The position numbers were made by a program, and so were the translations under genes. The notes beneath the pieces are model-generated. The model was not told the origin of the DNA, searched no databases, and saw only the letters and a program-made list of their open reading frames with translations. 64,000 nt of DNA from NCBI GenBank assembly GCA_933207985.1, contig OW240916.1, forward strand, positions 262,287,108 to 262,351,107, given 5' to 3'. Positions 1 through 14,200 of the stretch are shown one piece after another; position 1 is the first letter of the stretch, and each line of letters begins with the position of its first letter. The stretch is from Pelobates cultripes. Its lineage: Eukaryota > Chordata > Amphibia > Anura > Pelobatidae.

Positions 1-510
1 TAGCACACATAAATGCCAGTCTATAAATAATGTATTGGTATTAAATAATTGAATTGTAGTGTACGTCTTCAGGAGTCTTGCTGATTTTGGCATACGGAAC
101 ATGGCATAAAATTGCATTATTCTACTCTGCCTGAGTTTTTAAATTCTACCAAGTAGTAGGCTTGCACATTCTGATAGGTCCTAATTGCAATTCAGCCAAA
201 GTTGGGCTGATTGGCTGATCCCACTGTACACAAGTCTTCCCATTATTCCTTTAATTAGATGTAATCTGGTTTCTGAGAGATGGTAAGCACAGATGGTATG
301 GACACCATTTACAGCACAGGTGCAGAGGGCATGTATAGAACGTTAACATAGAAATGAGCATGAGGGAAGAAGACTGGCACTGAAGCAAAGGGTGAAATAC
401 TAGGAGATCTATAGGCAAAATTTAATTTTACTAGACCAGGCGAGCATGTCTGGATTTTACCCAATTACTAGGGGTCCTTGTCAATCAGAGGTAGGCTCTC
501 CTATTGCTTT
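1..510. other. unassigned AT-rich sequence
   Basis: No convincing open frame, repeat pair or RNA gene was seen here. It ends at the left arm of a foldback element. Confidence 0.5.
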
Positions 511-872
511 GGAAAGAATAAACCCATAGCACACCTCAAACGTATTGCGCCAAAACATTTTTATTCACATAATGCATATACAGCCATATGTAAGAAATAA
601 AGTGCAGAGATGCAAGAAAATAACATAATACATAACTACGTAAAGTGTAATGAAAGCAAACAAAGTGCTCAATGCCTTAACCCTAAAATGCAAACAGGTA
701 TACTGACCAGAGCTTGAGACCACAGCACCCCATCGTTTCGACTAAAAATCTTCCTCTGGGATTTTCTTGTAGGTTTTCACTTTATTTCTTACATATGACT
801 GTATATGCATTATGAGAATGAAATCTTTTTTGGTGCAATATGTCTGAGGTGTGCTATGGGTTTACTCTTTCC
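511..872. repeat. foldback (MITE-like) element with ~95-bp inverted ends
   Basis: The left arm (511-604) and right arm (779-872) are reverse complements over about 95 bp with a few mismatches. Shared blocks include the sequence around 'cccatagcacacctcaaa' and the reverse complement of 'atatgactgtatatgcat'. The 175-bp centre has no coding potential and carries 'atcgtttcgac', a motif that recurs in other foldback repeats of this window. A non-autonomous DNA transposon is the likeliest identity; the superfamily is not decidable by eye. Confidence 0.65.
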
Positions 873-952
873 ATGGTATTTTTTAACTTGCTAGAGACAC
901 AGGTCTCCACTCATTTAGCACCCTGCACTTTCACTACCACACTATTCATCAA

Positions 953-1423
953 TTAACCCTAAAAGGACCCCTTTAGGCACCCAGACCACTTCAGCTTATT
1001 GAAGTGGTCTGGGTGCCAGGTCCCCCTAGTTTTAAACCTGCAGCTGAAAACATAGCAGTTTCAGAGAATCTGCTATGTTTACACAGCAGGGTTAATCCAG
1101 CCTCTAGTGGATGTCTTCCTGACAGCCACTAGAGGCTGCTTCCGCTATTTACGCGGACTAAATCACACTTATTTGATGCTGGACGTCCTCACGAAGTCCA
1201 GTGTCAAAAAAGATCCCCATAGGAAAGCATTGAATAAAGCTTTCCTATGGGCGGGTTTTAATGTGCGCGCTCCTCTGGCCGTGCATGCGCATTCGGCTCC
1301 ACTCGGAAGCTGACGTCAATGGAGGAGGAGACGTCACCAGTGCCAAGGAAGCCCGGCGCTGGATTAAGGTAAGCAAAGGAACGGTGACCTATTTGTATTC
1401 CTAACGCTATAGTGTTCCTTTAA
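953..1423. mobile_element. multi-hairpin TTAA MITE (Kolobok/T2-like), copy 1
   Basis: The right end reads 'ctatagtgttcctttaa', so the inward-facing terminus is 'ttaaaggaacactatag'. The left end is a diverged version ending near a TTAA. Inside are at least four consecutive hairpins: 975-1017 (stem ggcacccagaccact), 1049-1079 (stem acatagcag), 1101-1135 (stem cctctagtgg) and 1217-1252 (stem cccataggaaagc). A second copy at 48757 has the same hairpins in the same order. TTAA target sites with AGGR termini are known for Kolobok-type T2 MITEs of Xenopus; membership is inferred. A short open frame at 1107-1313 is just the hairpin sequence and is not a gene. Confidence 0.7.
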
Positions 1424-2929
1424 CAGTCGAGCGCTTTCTATATTGTATTTGTATCTCCTTTTGCTTTGCAAACATTATGATGTGGACTATATTTCCATCT
1501 AAATCTGGAGTGTCAAAGGTCTCCTACAGCTGCTGTAGACCATCTCCCGGTATGCTAATATAGGCATTCAATAAATCTCCAAACACATTTCTTGTTACAT
1601 AGTCCCAGTGAGTGCTCCACTGAAAATATTAAATTACTAGCATCAATCAGGGGCTTATATGTAGGAGCCTAGAATTAAATTACAAAAGTCATGATATCCT
1701 GCCAACTATTATCGTGATGTCTTTTTGTTCTGTCCAAACACTCCAAATCTTCCTCTAAGAAAGATCCTGGGTGTAAAGAATTTATACTACTACTGCTAAG
1801 GCTATTGAGATTCAGATTTTTTATATCAAACTACATTATTAACTAGTTATTTATTTATTTTGCAGTTCTATTATATGGATAAATTAGACTCAGAGTGGCT
1901 TAGTGTAAGATGATGTTTTGTGTTAAAGTAGCAGAGCAGGAATGGAAAGAGTTATGGGAATTACTGTTGCTTAATATAGAATTTCTATTTTTATCCTGTC
2001 TTCTAACCAATGTTGCCGTCACATTGATTATGCATGAACTTAGCCACATGCTGCAGCATTTTTTATGTTCTCTGTTGAATCTTTAAATATTATTTTATAT
2101 TTTATAGTCCAAAGTGGCTGTGGTTATATTACAAATAGTCACTCTATAGACACTCATATAGTGTATGTGCATACACGCACGCACACAGTTGCACTGAAAT
2201 AATGTTATTTACATACATAGCATGTATCATATAGAAAAATATATTTCAACTGTAAAGAGCAACTATGGTTGCTGTGTTTAGTAGAGTGATTTTAAAGTAG
2301 AATGCTAGACTAAAAGGTTTGTTCACAAAACACTGAATGATTTTTTTAGCTTGAAAAGAGCATTTTTGAAAATTGGACAGTGAGACATGGACACGATTAA
2401 AAATAGGCATCCCTTTGGTACTCTATCTGCAGGTGGGTTGGCACTTTTAACACCAGAGTGACTAGGTACCTCCTGGTCAATATTCCAATTGGAGTGTTAA
2501 CTGCAAATGCTCCAGGACACGGATAACCTAGTTCTGTAATTACAGCACATTTAAATGCCTGCAACCAATAGTGGAACTACCTGACCAACAGCACAAGGTC
2601 CTGCACGTTCAAGGAGCTGATTGGGTGGCGGATTAGAGCCACCTGATGGTCATTGCTGAACAGAGGTCCAGCACTTTAAGAGTGCAGCTGGGCCCCTGTA
2701 GTATCGGTAGCCTGGAAGAAGTAAGAGGCTGTCACTTCCTCCGAACTTCAATACATAGAGAACCTCACAGGAGGAGAGAAGGTGGCGGCAGCACCACAGT
2801 AGCAGGGGCAAAAGAAGCAAGAAGTGAGCTGCTGCAGACCTCACACATTCTCCCATCAGCTTCCGCTAGCACCAGAACCCCAAGCAAGACACCCTCCTGC
2901 ACACAGGAGGGTAGCTGCAAATATAAAAA
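1424..2929. other. unassigned sequence
   Basis: 1.5 kb with no recognisable element. The 2640-2900 part is less AT-rich and has short opposing open frames on both strands, none with a known domain. Confidence 0.45.
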
Positions 2930-3325
2930 TTATGACATGTGTGTATGTGTCTATGTGTATCAGATTGTATGTGTGTATATCAGTGTATATAGATGTCAAG
3001 GTTTATGTATATATTTGTGAGTTGTAAGTTGTGTGTATGTGTCAGTGTGTGTGCCTGTGTGTGTGTGTATCTGTGTGTCTGGCTGTGTATTTCTCAGGGT
3101 GTGTATCTGTCAGTGTATGTATCTCTGTGTCAGGGTGTGTATATGTATCAAGGTATGTGCATGTTTCAGTATGTGTATCTCTCTGCCAGTATGTGTATGT
3201 GTCTGTGTGTATCTATATGTGTGTATGTCAGTGTGTTTATATGTATGTATCTGTATGTTAATGTGTATGTATATCTGTGTAAGTATCTATATATGTGGCA
3301 GTGTATGTGTGTATATGCATACATC
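2930..3325. repeat. GT-rich degenerate minisatellite
   Basis: The plus strand is almost entirely TG-type dinucleotides broken into units like 'tgtgtatctgtgtgtc' and 'agtgtatgta'. The several Cys/Val/Tyr-rich open frames here are products of the repeat, not genes. Confidence 0.85.
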
Positions 3326-3640
3326 CAAGCAATCAAATACCAACACAACATGCAAACACACTCCCTTATTAAAACCCCAAAATTATATACAAACACACCT
3401 CACTCAAACACGAATACTACACATCCACATGTACATCAAAACACACTCCTGTATTAAAACACAAACATTTTATATACCTTTCCCACTCATTTAAACACCA
3501 ACACTACACACAAAAGCTCACCTGCATCTAAATGCCAACACTATATGCAAACACATCCCTGCATTCCAACGGAAATACAAGTACACCACTGCATTTCAAT
3601 GGCAACAGTACATACAAATACATGCATTTCATGGAATGAC
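3326..3640. repeat. CA-rich degenerate repeat
   Basis: This directly follows the GT-rich tract, but the plus strand is now CA-rich with units such as 'aaacacactcctgtattaaaac'. The abrupt strand switch makes the two tracts mutually complementary in composition. Confidence 0.8.
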
Positions 3641-4990
<1,350 letters not shown>

Positions 4991-5279
4991 TAAGTTTTCT
5001 TGTATCTTTTTTTTTTATATATTTAATCTTTATTAAAAGAGTTTTTCCTTTTTTTTTTCCTTTTTCCTTTGTAATATTTCCTTTCTTTTCTTTTTTTTTC
5101 TTTTAAAGAAAAAGGTATTCACATACATTGTTACAAAAAAAAACAATCAGACATTAAACATAAGACAATGAGGATTAAAAGGAAAATAACATGAGGTATG
5201 TGTAAGAACATTACAATTCAGTCACTTTCAATACAAAATAGAGGGAGATTTACAATGGTACGTGGTACAATAATCCCTA

Positions 5280-5410
5280 AAAGACTTTTCCCCCTTTCTC
5301 CCCTTTCCCTCTCTTTTCTCTCCCCTTCTCCCTTCTTCTCTCTTCTTGCCTCTTCCCCTTTCCTTTCTTCCCCTCTTCCCTCCTTCCTTCCTTTCCCTTC
5401 TCCTTTTGTA
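5280..5410 (-). repeat. polypurine tract in L1 3' UTR (C/T-rich on + strand)
   Basis: About 130 bp almost purely pyrimidine on the plus strand (runs of ccctttctcccc type), hence purine-rich in the sense of the minus-strand L1. L1 elements commonly carry such a tract in the 3' UTR. The open frame across it is low complexity. Confidence 0.75.
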
Positions 5411-5891
5411 TATCAAGTCCCAACCTTATATATTTATACTTTTAATGAAATTTCCTTCCTACCTATATTAAACCCCCCCAAAAAAAAACAAGAAAAAAAA
5501 CAAACAAACTGCCCTTTGCTGAGAGTTAGTCGCATATTACTCTTAGGAACCTAAAACCCGAACCTTTGATGAACATTCTTTCTACTAATCAGGCTCCGTA
5601 AAACTATGGCTAATTTAGAAATTTATGCACAGGTTCCACTACCCTATCTACAATTCCCGAATGTGTAAACCTTAATGTATGTTAAGTCTCATTTCTTCTT
5701 CCTAATTTTACAATCCATTTCTGCCATTGTTCAATTCGTGGATTGTAATAATTGTCTTGTCTCAATATCCCTATTTCCATTTTACAATTATGCAAGACCT
5801 GATGTTTTATCATCTCCCAAGACGGGGAATCTGAAGTTTTCCAAAATCTTGCAAGAGTGGCTTTAGTTTCTACAAGAATATGGATAATTAT

Positions 5892-8800
5892 TTATTTTTT
5901 ATCCTTCGGCATTGTGGGCCATCCGATATGTAATATCATAGAACTACAAGTAAAGTCAAGATCCACCTCTATTTCATCCCTACAGAATTTCGCTACCTTT
6001 TGCCATAATTGAAATATAATCGGACATGACCACCATATATGGACATAATCTGCTCTAAGGGAAGCACATCGCCAACAATGATATTGGCTTCCTGGATATA
6101 TTTTTGCTAATTTAGCTGGAACATAGTGCCATCTATTGATAACCTTATAATGACTTTCCAATAGATTTAAACAATGTGAAGCTTTCATTACTGCATTATT
6201 GGCCTTAAGCCATTCGTTTCTCATAATACTGATTTGTGTGTCTTTTTCCCAGGCTTTTAAAGCTGGAAATTCAGGGGGTGACTTATATTTACTACAGATA
6301 TTGGAGCATTTAGAGACTAAATTTTTACTGTATTTGATATTTAATAAATTTATAAAAGTTTGTAATTCCTCAGAAATCTCCACTATTCTGTGTCTCATTA
6401 AGAAGTGTTTTATCCTTAAGTACGTAAAACTTTCTCTATAAGAAAGGGAGAAGGCTTGTTTGATCTCTTCAAAAGGTCTAATCTGTTGTTGTTGGAATAA
6501 CTGATTTATTCTTTTAATGCCTTTATCCAACCATGGTTCAAGATTGAGATCCTCAATGTTAATAGACAATGCGTGAATGGGTAGATCAATGATAATTTTA
6601 TCTATGATTTTAAGTCTTTTTTTCCAGGTTCTCCATTGGGCCAGTAAGTTATCTAGAATTAGACCCATATCATCTCTCTCACCCTTATGTATATTCCAAA
6701 ATAGAGCCATTAAATCCGGAACTTCCACTCTTTTAGCTTCAATCTTACCCAGGTCTTACCCATGATTCTCCCCTAGAGCTCTCTTTCATAGATGATATAA
6801 TATGTGCCAATGAACAAGATTCATATATATCTGTAATGTTGGGAACTCCCATCCCTCCTAATTTAGGCTTTAGGTTCAAGATTTTTTTACTAACCCTACG
6901 TTTTTTCCCCATCCATATATATGTATCTAAGGCTGATTGAATCATCATGAGCCATGGTTTAGGCATTTTCAATGGTAACATACGGAATACATAGCTCCAT
7001 TTGGGGATCAAGTAGGCCTTTACAACATTGATTCTACCTGTCCATGATATCTCTGCTGTTCTCATATCTTTCAATTGTTTATTAATTTGCATCATTAAAG
7101 GCATAACATTATATTCTAGAATCCTGGCAGGATTACTAGAAATCTTTATGCCCAAATAAACAAAAACATTTTTTACCCATTCAAAACTATATTTCGCTCT
7201 AATATGTAATTTTTCCTCCTTATTTATATTTTTAGCGAGAATATTTGTCTTGTCTACATTTAGCTTAAAATTGGAATACTGCCCAAATTCATGAACCACC
7301 CTTAACAGTTCATCTATTGATGTTATAGGGTCTGTTATAGTGATTAAAACATCGTCTGCATAAAGTAACGTTTTGTATTCATCTTGGCCTATTGTAATTC
7401 CCTTAATATTGTCATTATGTCTAATGTCACAGATCAGGGGTGCTATATATAGCAAGTATAGCAATGGGGACAAGGGACACCCCAGTCTTGTCCCGTTCCT
7501 TATATTAAACCACTCAGAGATTATACCCCTCCCAATTGTTCTAGCCATTGGGGAACTGTACAAGGCCATAATAGCACTCAGAATCCAGCCTTCAAAGCCA
7601 AAAGCTAGAGATATAGGACGATAATTCCCTACAAATTCCGTGGGTTTATCTGGCTTTTGTATGGGAATTATACTGGCGTATAATAATTCATTGGGTATAT
7701 CTTTTCCTCTAACTATGTTGTTAAAAAGATCTTTAAGGTGTATTACTAAAACGTCCTGGAATTGCTGATAAAATATATTTGGATAACCATCCGGCCCCGG
7801 TGTTTTATTTTTTTTTAAGGACTTGATTGCACTTATTATTTCAGTTTCTGAGAAGAGTTCATTAATAGAATTCAATTGTTCCGTTGATAATTTTTTAAAA
7901 TTTTTATTTTGAAAATATATTTCTGGATTATAAGAATAACTGGGTAAATTATACAATTTTTGATAAAAGGAATTAAATGCTTTACCTATATTTTCAGGTG
8001 TTAATTGGATCCCATCCTCTGTAATAATTATTTTTATTAACTTATTCAATTTCTCACCTTTAACTTTGTTTGTGAGCATTTTATTTGCTCTATTTCCTTT
8101 ATAATACCATTTTATTCTCAAATATTCCATTTTTTTAAAGTTTGTAGAAGTAAGATTTTATTGATTTTATTTTTTATTATTGTTATTTTCTCACTTATCT
8201 CTATATTTGGATTACTTTTATTGGAATTTGTTAATTTATAAAGAGATACATATAGTTCTGTTAAAGAAGCTTCTTTGTGTTTTTTCTTAATTGAACTTAA
8301 TTTAAAGTGTCCCCTCAACACTGCCTTATATGTACACCAAACTGTAGTGTCTGGTGTACCTTTATTTTTATTCTCTTCAAAAAAATGGTTTGTTAAATCT
8401 TTTATTGTGTTTATATCTTGATGCTCCCTCAGAAGTGATTCATTAAGTCTCCAGTTATTCCTAATTTTGATATCTGGTGAGATAGTAAGATCGAGTATTA
8501 ATGGGTTATGATCTGACCAGTTACTTCTTGAATCAGAACCTTTTTAACCCTATGTGGGACCCCAGAGGAACCTAAAAATAAGTCTAATCTGGATTAAGTG
8601 CAGTGTGCTTTAGAAAAACAAGTAAAATCTTTTTCTAATGGATGGTTAATCCTCCATAAATCTAATAATCCATACTCATTTATGAGAGTTGAAAATTGAG
8701 TTGATGATTTCTTTCCCCTTTTATCTTGAATGACCCCTATTAGTGAATTCCTGTCCAACGTTCCGTCCAAGATACAATTAAAATCTCCTCCCAGAATAGT

Positions 8801-9202
8801 CTTACCTTTTCTAATTTATTCTAGTTTACACAAAATCATTTGTATAAACTGCACAGAATTAGTGTTAGGAGCATAGATATTTACAATAGTAAATTCTTCA
8901 TCTTGTATTTTACATATGACTAAAATAAACCTCCCATTCTTGTCTATATCCTGGTATATGACTTGGATATCTAGATCCTCTGTTGCTAAAAGAGCTACTC
9001 CTCATTTTTTTTTATCCTCCAATGAAGAGCAGAGTTGAGTTTTAAAGTTTTTTGGGATGAAGCGTTTTGTATCTCGTCTTAGCCAATGAGTTTCTTGTAA
9101 TAATATAACTTTAGCACCTTCCTTTTTAATATATTGAAAGACCGTGGCTCTTTTAATTGGGTTATTTAGTCCCTGTGCATTTATTGTCATAAACTTAACC
9201 AT
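5892..9202 (-). pseudogene. L1 ORF2 (endonuclease-reverse transcriptase), broken
   Basis: The start at 9202 gives 'MTINAQGLNNPIKRATVF' and 'LLQETHW', the first two catalytic blocks of the L1 apurinic-type endonuclease. The frame is lost after about 66 codons. The RT resumes at 8130 with 'KKNKTPGPDGYPNIFYQQF' and 'NYRPISL', then jumps to 'AFGFEGWILSAI', so the stretch with motif A (LDAEKAFDR in relatives) is missing although the frame stays open. 'RNGTRLGCPLSPLLY' and 'LLYADDVLITI' (motif C intact) follow. The C-terminal part (6728-5892) keeps the Cys/His region (CWRC...HIWWSC). Total coding span is about 3.3 kb against about 3.8 kb for the intact copy nearby. It has stops at several places and no plausible activity. 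Confidence 0.85.
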
Positions 9203-9561
9203 AAACTGTCCATCTGTAGCTCGCGACTATAACCCTCAGCAAAAAAGCATAAACATAAAAAAAAAAAGAAAAACACATACCACGTTTACATTCATATAAC
9301 CTCATGTCGTTCAAACATGAGGCATTCCATATCCACACTATAGATACAAAATTCCATCTCCACTCCCACTTAGTGGAAGACAGGAAATGCATCCCAAAAC
9401 CCTGGGTTTGCATCCAAAACTCCACAAACAAATATGGAGTTAAATCAGGGGAGCGTGAGGGAAACCCTCCTCTGGAGTGTTGCAGGGAGTCTATATAATC
9501 CTTATAACAAAGAGAAAAGAAGGAGAAGGGAGAGAGAAAAAAAAAAAAAGAATCACATTTA

Positions 9562-10490
9562 TATATACATTATCCTATTCCCCACTAGCCAAGACATTTT
9601 ACAATGTGATTATTTCAATTTCCTGTATACCAACTTTATATTAGTGAGTTCAATCTGTATATTCTATAACTTTTACATATTAATACCGTATCTTACAATC
9701 CATTATAGTCGTTTTAACTATTGCAATTGCACAAAAAAAAAAAAAAACACCTTTGTAGATGCCTTTACCTATTATACACTATTAAAGACATTTACTGTGT
9801 AGTTAGTTCAATTTTCTGTATAACAACTTTATATAAGTGAGATCAATCTTTATATTCTATAAGCTTTCCCAACCAATATCATATTGAGCAAACCGTGTTA
9901 TAATCATTTTAACTATTGGGATTGTACCAAGAAAAAAAAAAAAAAAATACAGTTATGTATACATTATCCTATTCCCCACTAGCCAAAACTTTTTGCAATG
10001 TGATTATTTCAATTTCTTATATACCAACTTTATACTAGTGAGGTCAATCTATATATTCTATAACTTTTACATATTAATACCGTGTCTTACAAACCATTAT
10101 AATCATATTAACTATTGCAATAGCAAAAAAAACAAAAAACTGTTATCCACTAATAAAGATATTTGCCGTATAGTTAATTAAATTTTTTGTATATCAACTT
10201 TATCTAAGTGAAATCAATCTTTATACTCTATAAGCTTTCCAAACCAATATCATGACGAGCAAACTGTGTTATAATCATTTTAACTGTTGAAAAAAAAAAA
10301 AAAAGCATTTATAGATACCTTAAACTATTCCCTACTAACCTAGAGACTTTACAGTGTAATTAATTCAATTTCTTGTATACCAACTTTATATAAGTGAAAT
10401 CAATCTTTATAGTCTATAAACTTTCCAAACCAATATCATATCGTGCAGACCATGTTAATCATTTTGGCTATTAAAGTTACACCAAAGAAT
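9562..10490. repeat. tandem array, 5 units of ~185 bp, inside L1 inter-ORF spacer
   Basis: Units start near 9562, 9747, 9948, 10140 and 10300. Each has 'tttcaatttcttgtataccaactttata', an 'agtgaRatcaatctttata' block, a 'tataagctttcc' block and a closing A-run of about 8-17 bases. The units alternate between two subtypes (ending 'ccgtatcttacaatccatt' versus 'atcatattgagcaaaccgtg'), so the real period may be a dimer of about 385 bp. The array lies between ORF1 and ORF2 of the minus-strand L1. Confidence 0.85.
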
Positions 10491-10807
10491 TACACCTTCA
10501 TCTTCCCTCTCCTTCTATCAAAAAAAAAAAAAAAAAAAGAATCCTCCCTTATTCATCCTGTTAAGGCACCCAGTCCCATCTCTTAAGTTTGCATATGGAC
10601 CTCCTGTAACCAACTCCTGACCAGTTCTAAATTGACAAACACTAAAGTTTTTTCTTCAAAAATGATAATAAGTTTTGCTGGAAAGGCCCAAAAGTGCTTG
10701 ACATTGTTTTTTCTTAATGTCTCCAAGACCGAAGCAAATAATTGTCTTTTCTTCCTCGTTTCATAAGATAAGTCTGGGAGAACCTTTATATTTGAGTATT
10801 CTTCTTT

Positions 10808-11224
10808 TTAACTACCTTGCTTTGAAGCCTTTCTTAGTTCTTCTCTAAATAAGTAGGAATTACAGCAAACCATAATGTCCCTGGGGACTTCCGTTGCAAG
10901 ATTTTTTGGTTTTGGAATTCTGTGGCATCTCTCTAAGAATTTATGATTCTCGTCTTTCTGAATACCTAATTCCAAAAAATATGATTCCAAGAAAGCTTTA
11001 ATTTTTTCTTGTGTAATACTTTCTGGGATGTTCCTTAATCTCAGATTATTTTGTCTTGATCTGTCTTCGAGATTATTTATCTTTAATTCTAGCTCTTGAA
11101 TTTTCTGGTTTAATTCTCCCTGTTGCTGTTGTTGATTTTTTATTATTATGTCAGTTAAGTCCATTTTTCTTTCAACTTGACTAATCCTCAGGCCTATCTC
11201 TTTAATTTCCTTTTTTAAGTCCAC
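10808..11224 (-). pseudogene. L1 ORF1 fragment (coiled coil + RRM start)
   Basis: 138 codons. Residues 1-60 form a heptad-rich, Gln-rich helix ('EIKEIGLRISQVERKMD', then a run of five Q). This leads into 'NNLRLRNIPE', the entry to the RNA-recognition-like domain of L1 ORF1p (transposase_22 family). Near residue 100 comes 'ERCHRIPKPK' and then 'PRDIMVCCNSY', both typical of the RRM. L1 ORF1p is the RNA-binding, trimer-forming chaperone of the retrotransposition particle. The frame ends inside the RRM, so the C-terminal domain is absent, and the N-terminus is cut at the junction with the neighbouring L1. Confidence 0.8.
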
Positions 11225-11225
11225 C

Positions 11226-14200
11226 TCAGTTCACGCCTCCCAGGTTGATCCGCGGCCCGGTTCAGGAGCGGTCCGTAGACCAACCAAGTACAATGCCCGC
11301 ACCCCAAGGGGCATCATGTATATACTTTGTTTATGTTTTGTTGTTTTTATTAATGTTAATGTTTATGTATATGTTCATGTACCTACCACTGCCCAATACC
11401 CGGCTAAGCCACCTGAATCCAAGCAAACACTCCCGAACCAAAAGTATCCCGAGCCAACCCTTAGAGGCGCAACCTGATACGCGCAGCACTAAAACAAGGC
11501 GCACTAACTTCCCCCCAGATGAATGCCTAGCACTAACTACACCCAACCCCCCCGACCCACAACCCTGATGGCTAACACATTACAACTACTTTCTCTTAAC
11601 GTTAAAGGCCTTAACAGCCCCCATAAATGTAGGTTAGCTGCGCAGGAACTACGCTCATCCAAGGCAGCAATTGCCTGCCTGCAGGAAACCCATTTTTGTA
11701 AACGTAATCCACCGAAATTCTCAGTGAAACAGTATGCACAGGCCTTTCATGCCTTCTCCCCAACTAAATCCAGGGGAGTCTCTATATTCTTCCACGACGA
11801 TTGGGCATTCACGATGTGCAAACAACATACCAATAGAGACGGCAGGCTACTTATATTGGTGGGAGCCTTAAACGGTATAGAAATTACCATAGCCTCACTG
11901 TATGCACCCAATGAGGGCCAAAAATCATTTCTCGCCTCAGCAATGAGAAAACTAGACAGATACAAGAGGGGCCATGTAATCTTATGTGGCGACTTTAATT
12001 GCACGACTGACCCATTTGCGGACGTAAAACGAACGGGGAACAAAGGCCCCAAAAGCACGTCTATCTCACTAGGACGCCACATGACCAAATTAATCACGCT
12101 ACATGACCTCTATGACTCATGGAGATGCCTCCACCCCGCAGACAGGGACTATACGTACTTTTCCCCGGTCCATATGACATATTCTAGGATAGACTTATGC
12201 CTCATTGACAAGAGCACCCTAATACACCTTGTTGACGTCTCTATAGGTCCAATAACATGGTCTGACCACGCGCCGCTTGCGGTTACGCTTCGCGTCCCGT
12301 ACCCGGCTCGTGGAAGGGGCACATGGCGCATGAATGAAGCTTTAGTGGACAACCCAGACAACTCCAAAACCTTAAACAAACAAATCACCGACTTCTTTGA
12401 GAATCACGCAAACTGCACAACAAATATTACAACCCAGTGGGTAACACATAAGGTGGTAATAAGAGGGACACTCATTCAAATGGGAGCTAAAAACAAACGA
12501 CGAACATGCTTGCAGAAAACTGACCTAATATCGAAACTCACAACTTTAGAAGCCTCCCATAAGCAAAAACCCAGAAAACATACCCAGAAACAATTAGAAC
12601 AAATACGGCTCCAACTCCATGCCATAGATCTGAACAACACCGAAAGGCACATGCGCTATCTCAAACAATCCCACTATGTTGAGGGCAATAAAGCAGGGAA
12701 ATTGCTAGCTAGGAGACTTAAAAAAAGATATCAAGCGTCCAAACTGCCATACATAACGTCAGCAGCGGGTGACAAACTCTTCAACCCACAAGACATGGTG
12801 GAGGAATTAGCCTCCTACTATGCCATGCTTTACCAACTAGATAATGACAGGAATACCCATCAACCTACAAGGAGAGACTTACAAGCCTTCTTCACTGACA
12901 TTACCCTCCCGACCCTTACCCAAGAACAGAAAACCTCTCTGGAAAGGCCATTCACAGATGAGGAAATCCGTTCCACGATAAAGTCTTTACCAAAACGAAA
13001 AGCGCCAGGCCCAGATGGATTAACGAACCACTACTACCACATATTTGGAGACACACTGACCCCACATCTTACCAAACTTTTCAACCATATTAAACGAGTA
13101 GGAGTCGTCCCACCAGAAATGCTGGAAGCCCATATCGTAACCCTTCCAAAGCCCAACAAACCCCCCACCATATGTGCCAATCTCCGACCCATCTCCCTAC
13201 TAAATGCTGATATCAAACTTTACGCCAAACTACTAGCCAACAGAATAAAACCATTCCTACCCAGATTAATCTCGAAAGAGCAAGCAGGGTTTGTCCCCGG
13301 AAGGCAGGTAGGAGACAACACCAGGCACTTTATCAATCTAATAGAATGGGCACATAAATCGAACCAACAAGGGATTCTCCTGGCTCTCGACGCTGAAAAA
13401 GCGTTCGACCGCCTGAACTGGGAATATATGACAATGACACTCAAAATCATGGGATTCCCCCAACCCTTTATAACCAGCATGTTGGCGTTGTATAGCTGCC
13501 CTTCGGCAAAAATATATAACACCGGATTCCTCTCAAAAGCCTTTAATATCCGCAATGGCACACGCCAGGGGTGCCCACTCTCTCCACTCATCTTCATCTT
13601 GTGCTTAGAACCCCTGATCTATAACATAAAAAATAACCCCTCAATCCGAGGGCTCAACACCCCAACAGGGGAGCAAAAACTGGCCCTTTTTGCGGACGAC
13701 ATAATAGTATTTATAACAAAACCGATACAATCTATCCCGGCTCTCACTAGAACACTGAACTCATATGGGTCGGTATCATACTACAAAAATAATGCAGCCA
13801 AAACCCAAGCCCTCCCCATAGGCTTACCACATAATATAATTAAAACACTGAAGGAAACACATAACTTCGACTGGCGGTCGAAATCGATTCAATATTTGGG
13901 GATAAAACTGACAAAAAATGTGCACTCACTAACGTCGGAAAACCACACACCTATGATTCATAAACTAATGACCCAAATGAACAAGTGGGAAGGACTGGAG
14001 GTGTCATGGTTGGGGCGCATTAACACCATCAAAATGATGATCCTGCCACATGTGCTCTATCTCTTTCGCACACTTCCCATACCCCTGTCAGCCAAACTGC
14101 TAAAAAGGTTCCAAACCATAATCAACGCCCATGTATGGAAACGCAAACCACCCAGACTGGCTGCTGCCAAACTAAACCTTTCATACACGAGAGGAGGCCT

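Larger units (their letters stand above)
5000..11225 (-). mobile_element. L1-clade LINE on the minus strand, 5'-truncated
   Basis: Reading right to left: an ORF1 fragment (11224-10808), a spacer with a tandem array (about 10490-9562), an ORF2 remnant (9202-5892), and a 3' untranslated part ending in T-runs at about 5008-5050 (poly-A side on the minus strand). A purine-rich tract in the sense strand (5280-5410) resembles the polypurine tract of L1 3' UTRs. ORF1 begins almost at the junction with the plus-strand L1 at 11226, so the 5' end is cut there. Several stops and an RT deletion make it inactive. Confidence 0.8.

Noticed and set aside
1107..1313. Possible small gene of 68 codons
   Set aside because: Lies within the multi-hairpin MITE; its sequence is hairpin stems.
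3031..3494. Cys/Val/Tyr-rich open frames in several frames
   Set aside because: Products of the GT/CA repeat; no start context or domain.
9202..9802. Small plus-strand frames near 9304-9802
   Set aside because: They fall in the L1 spacer and tandem array, with no conserved content.
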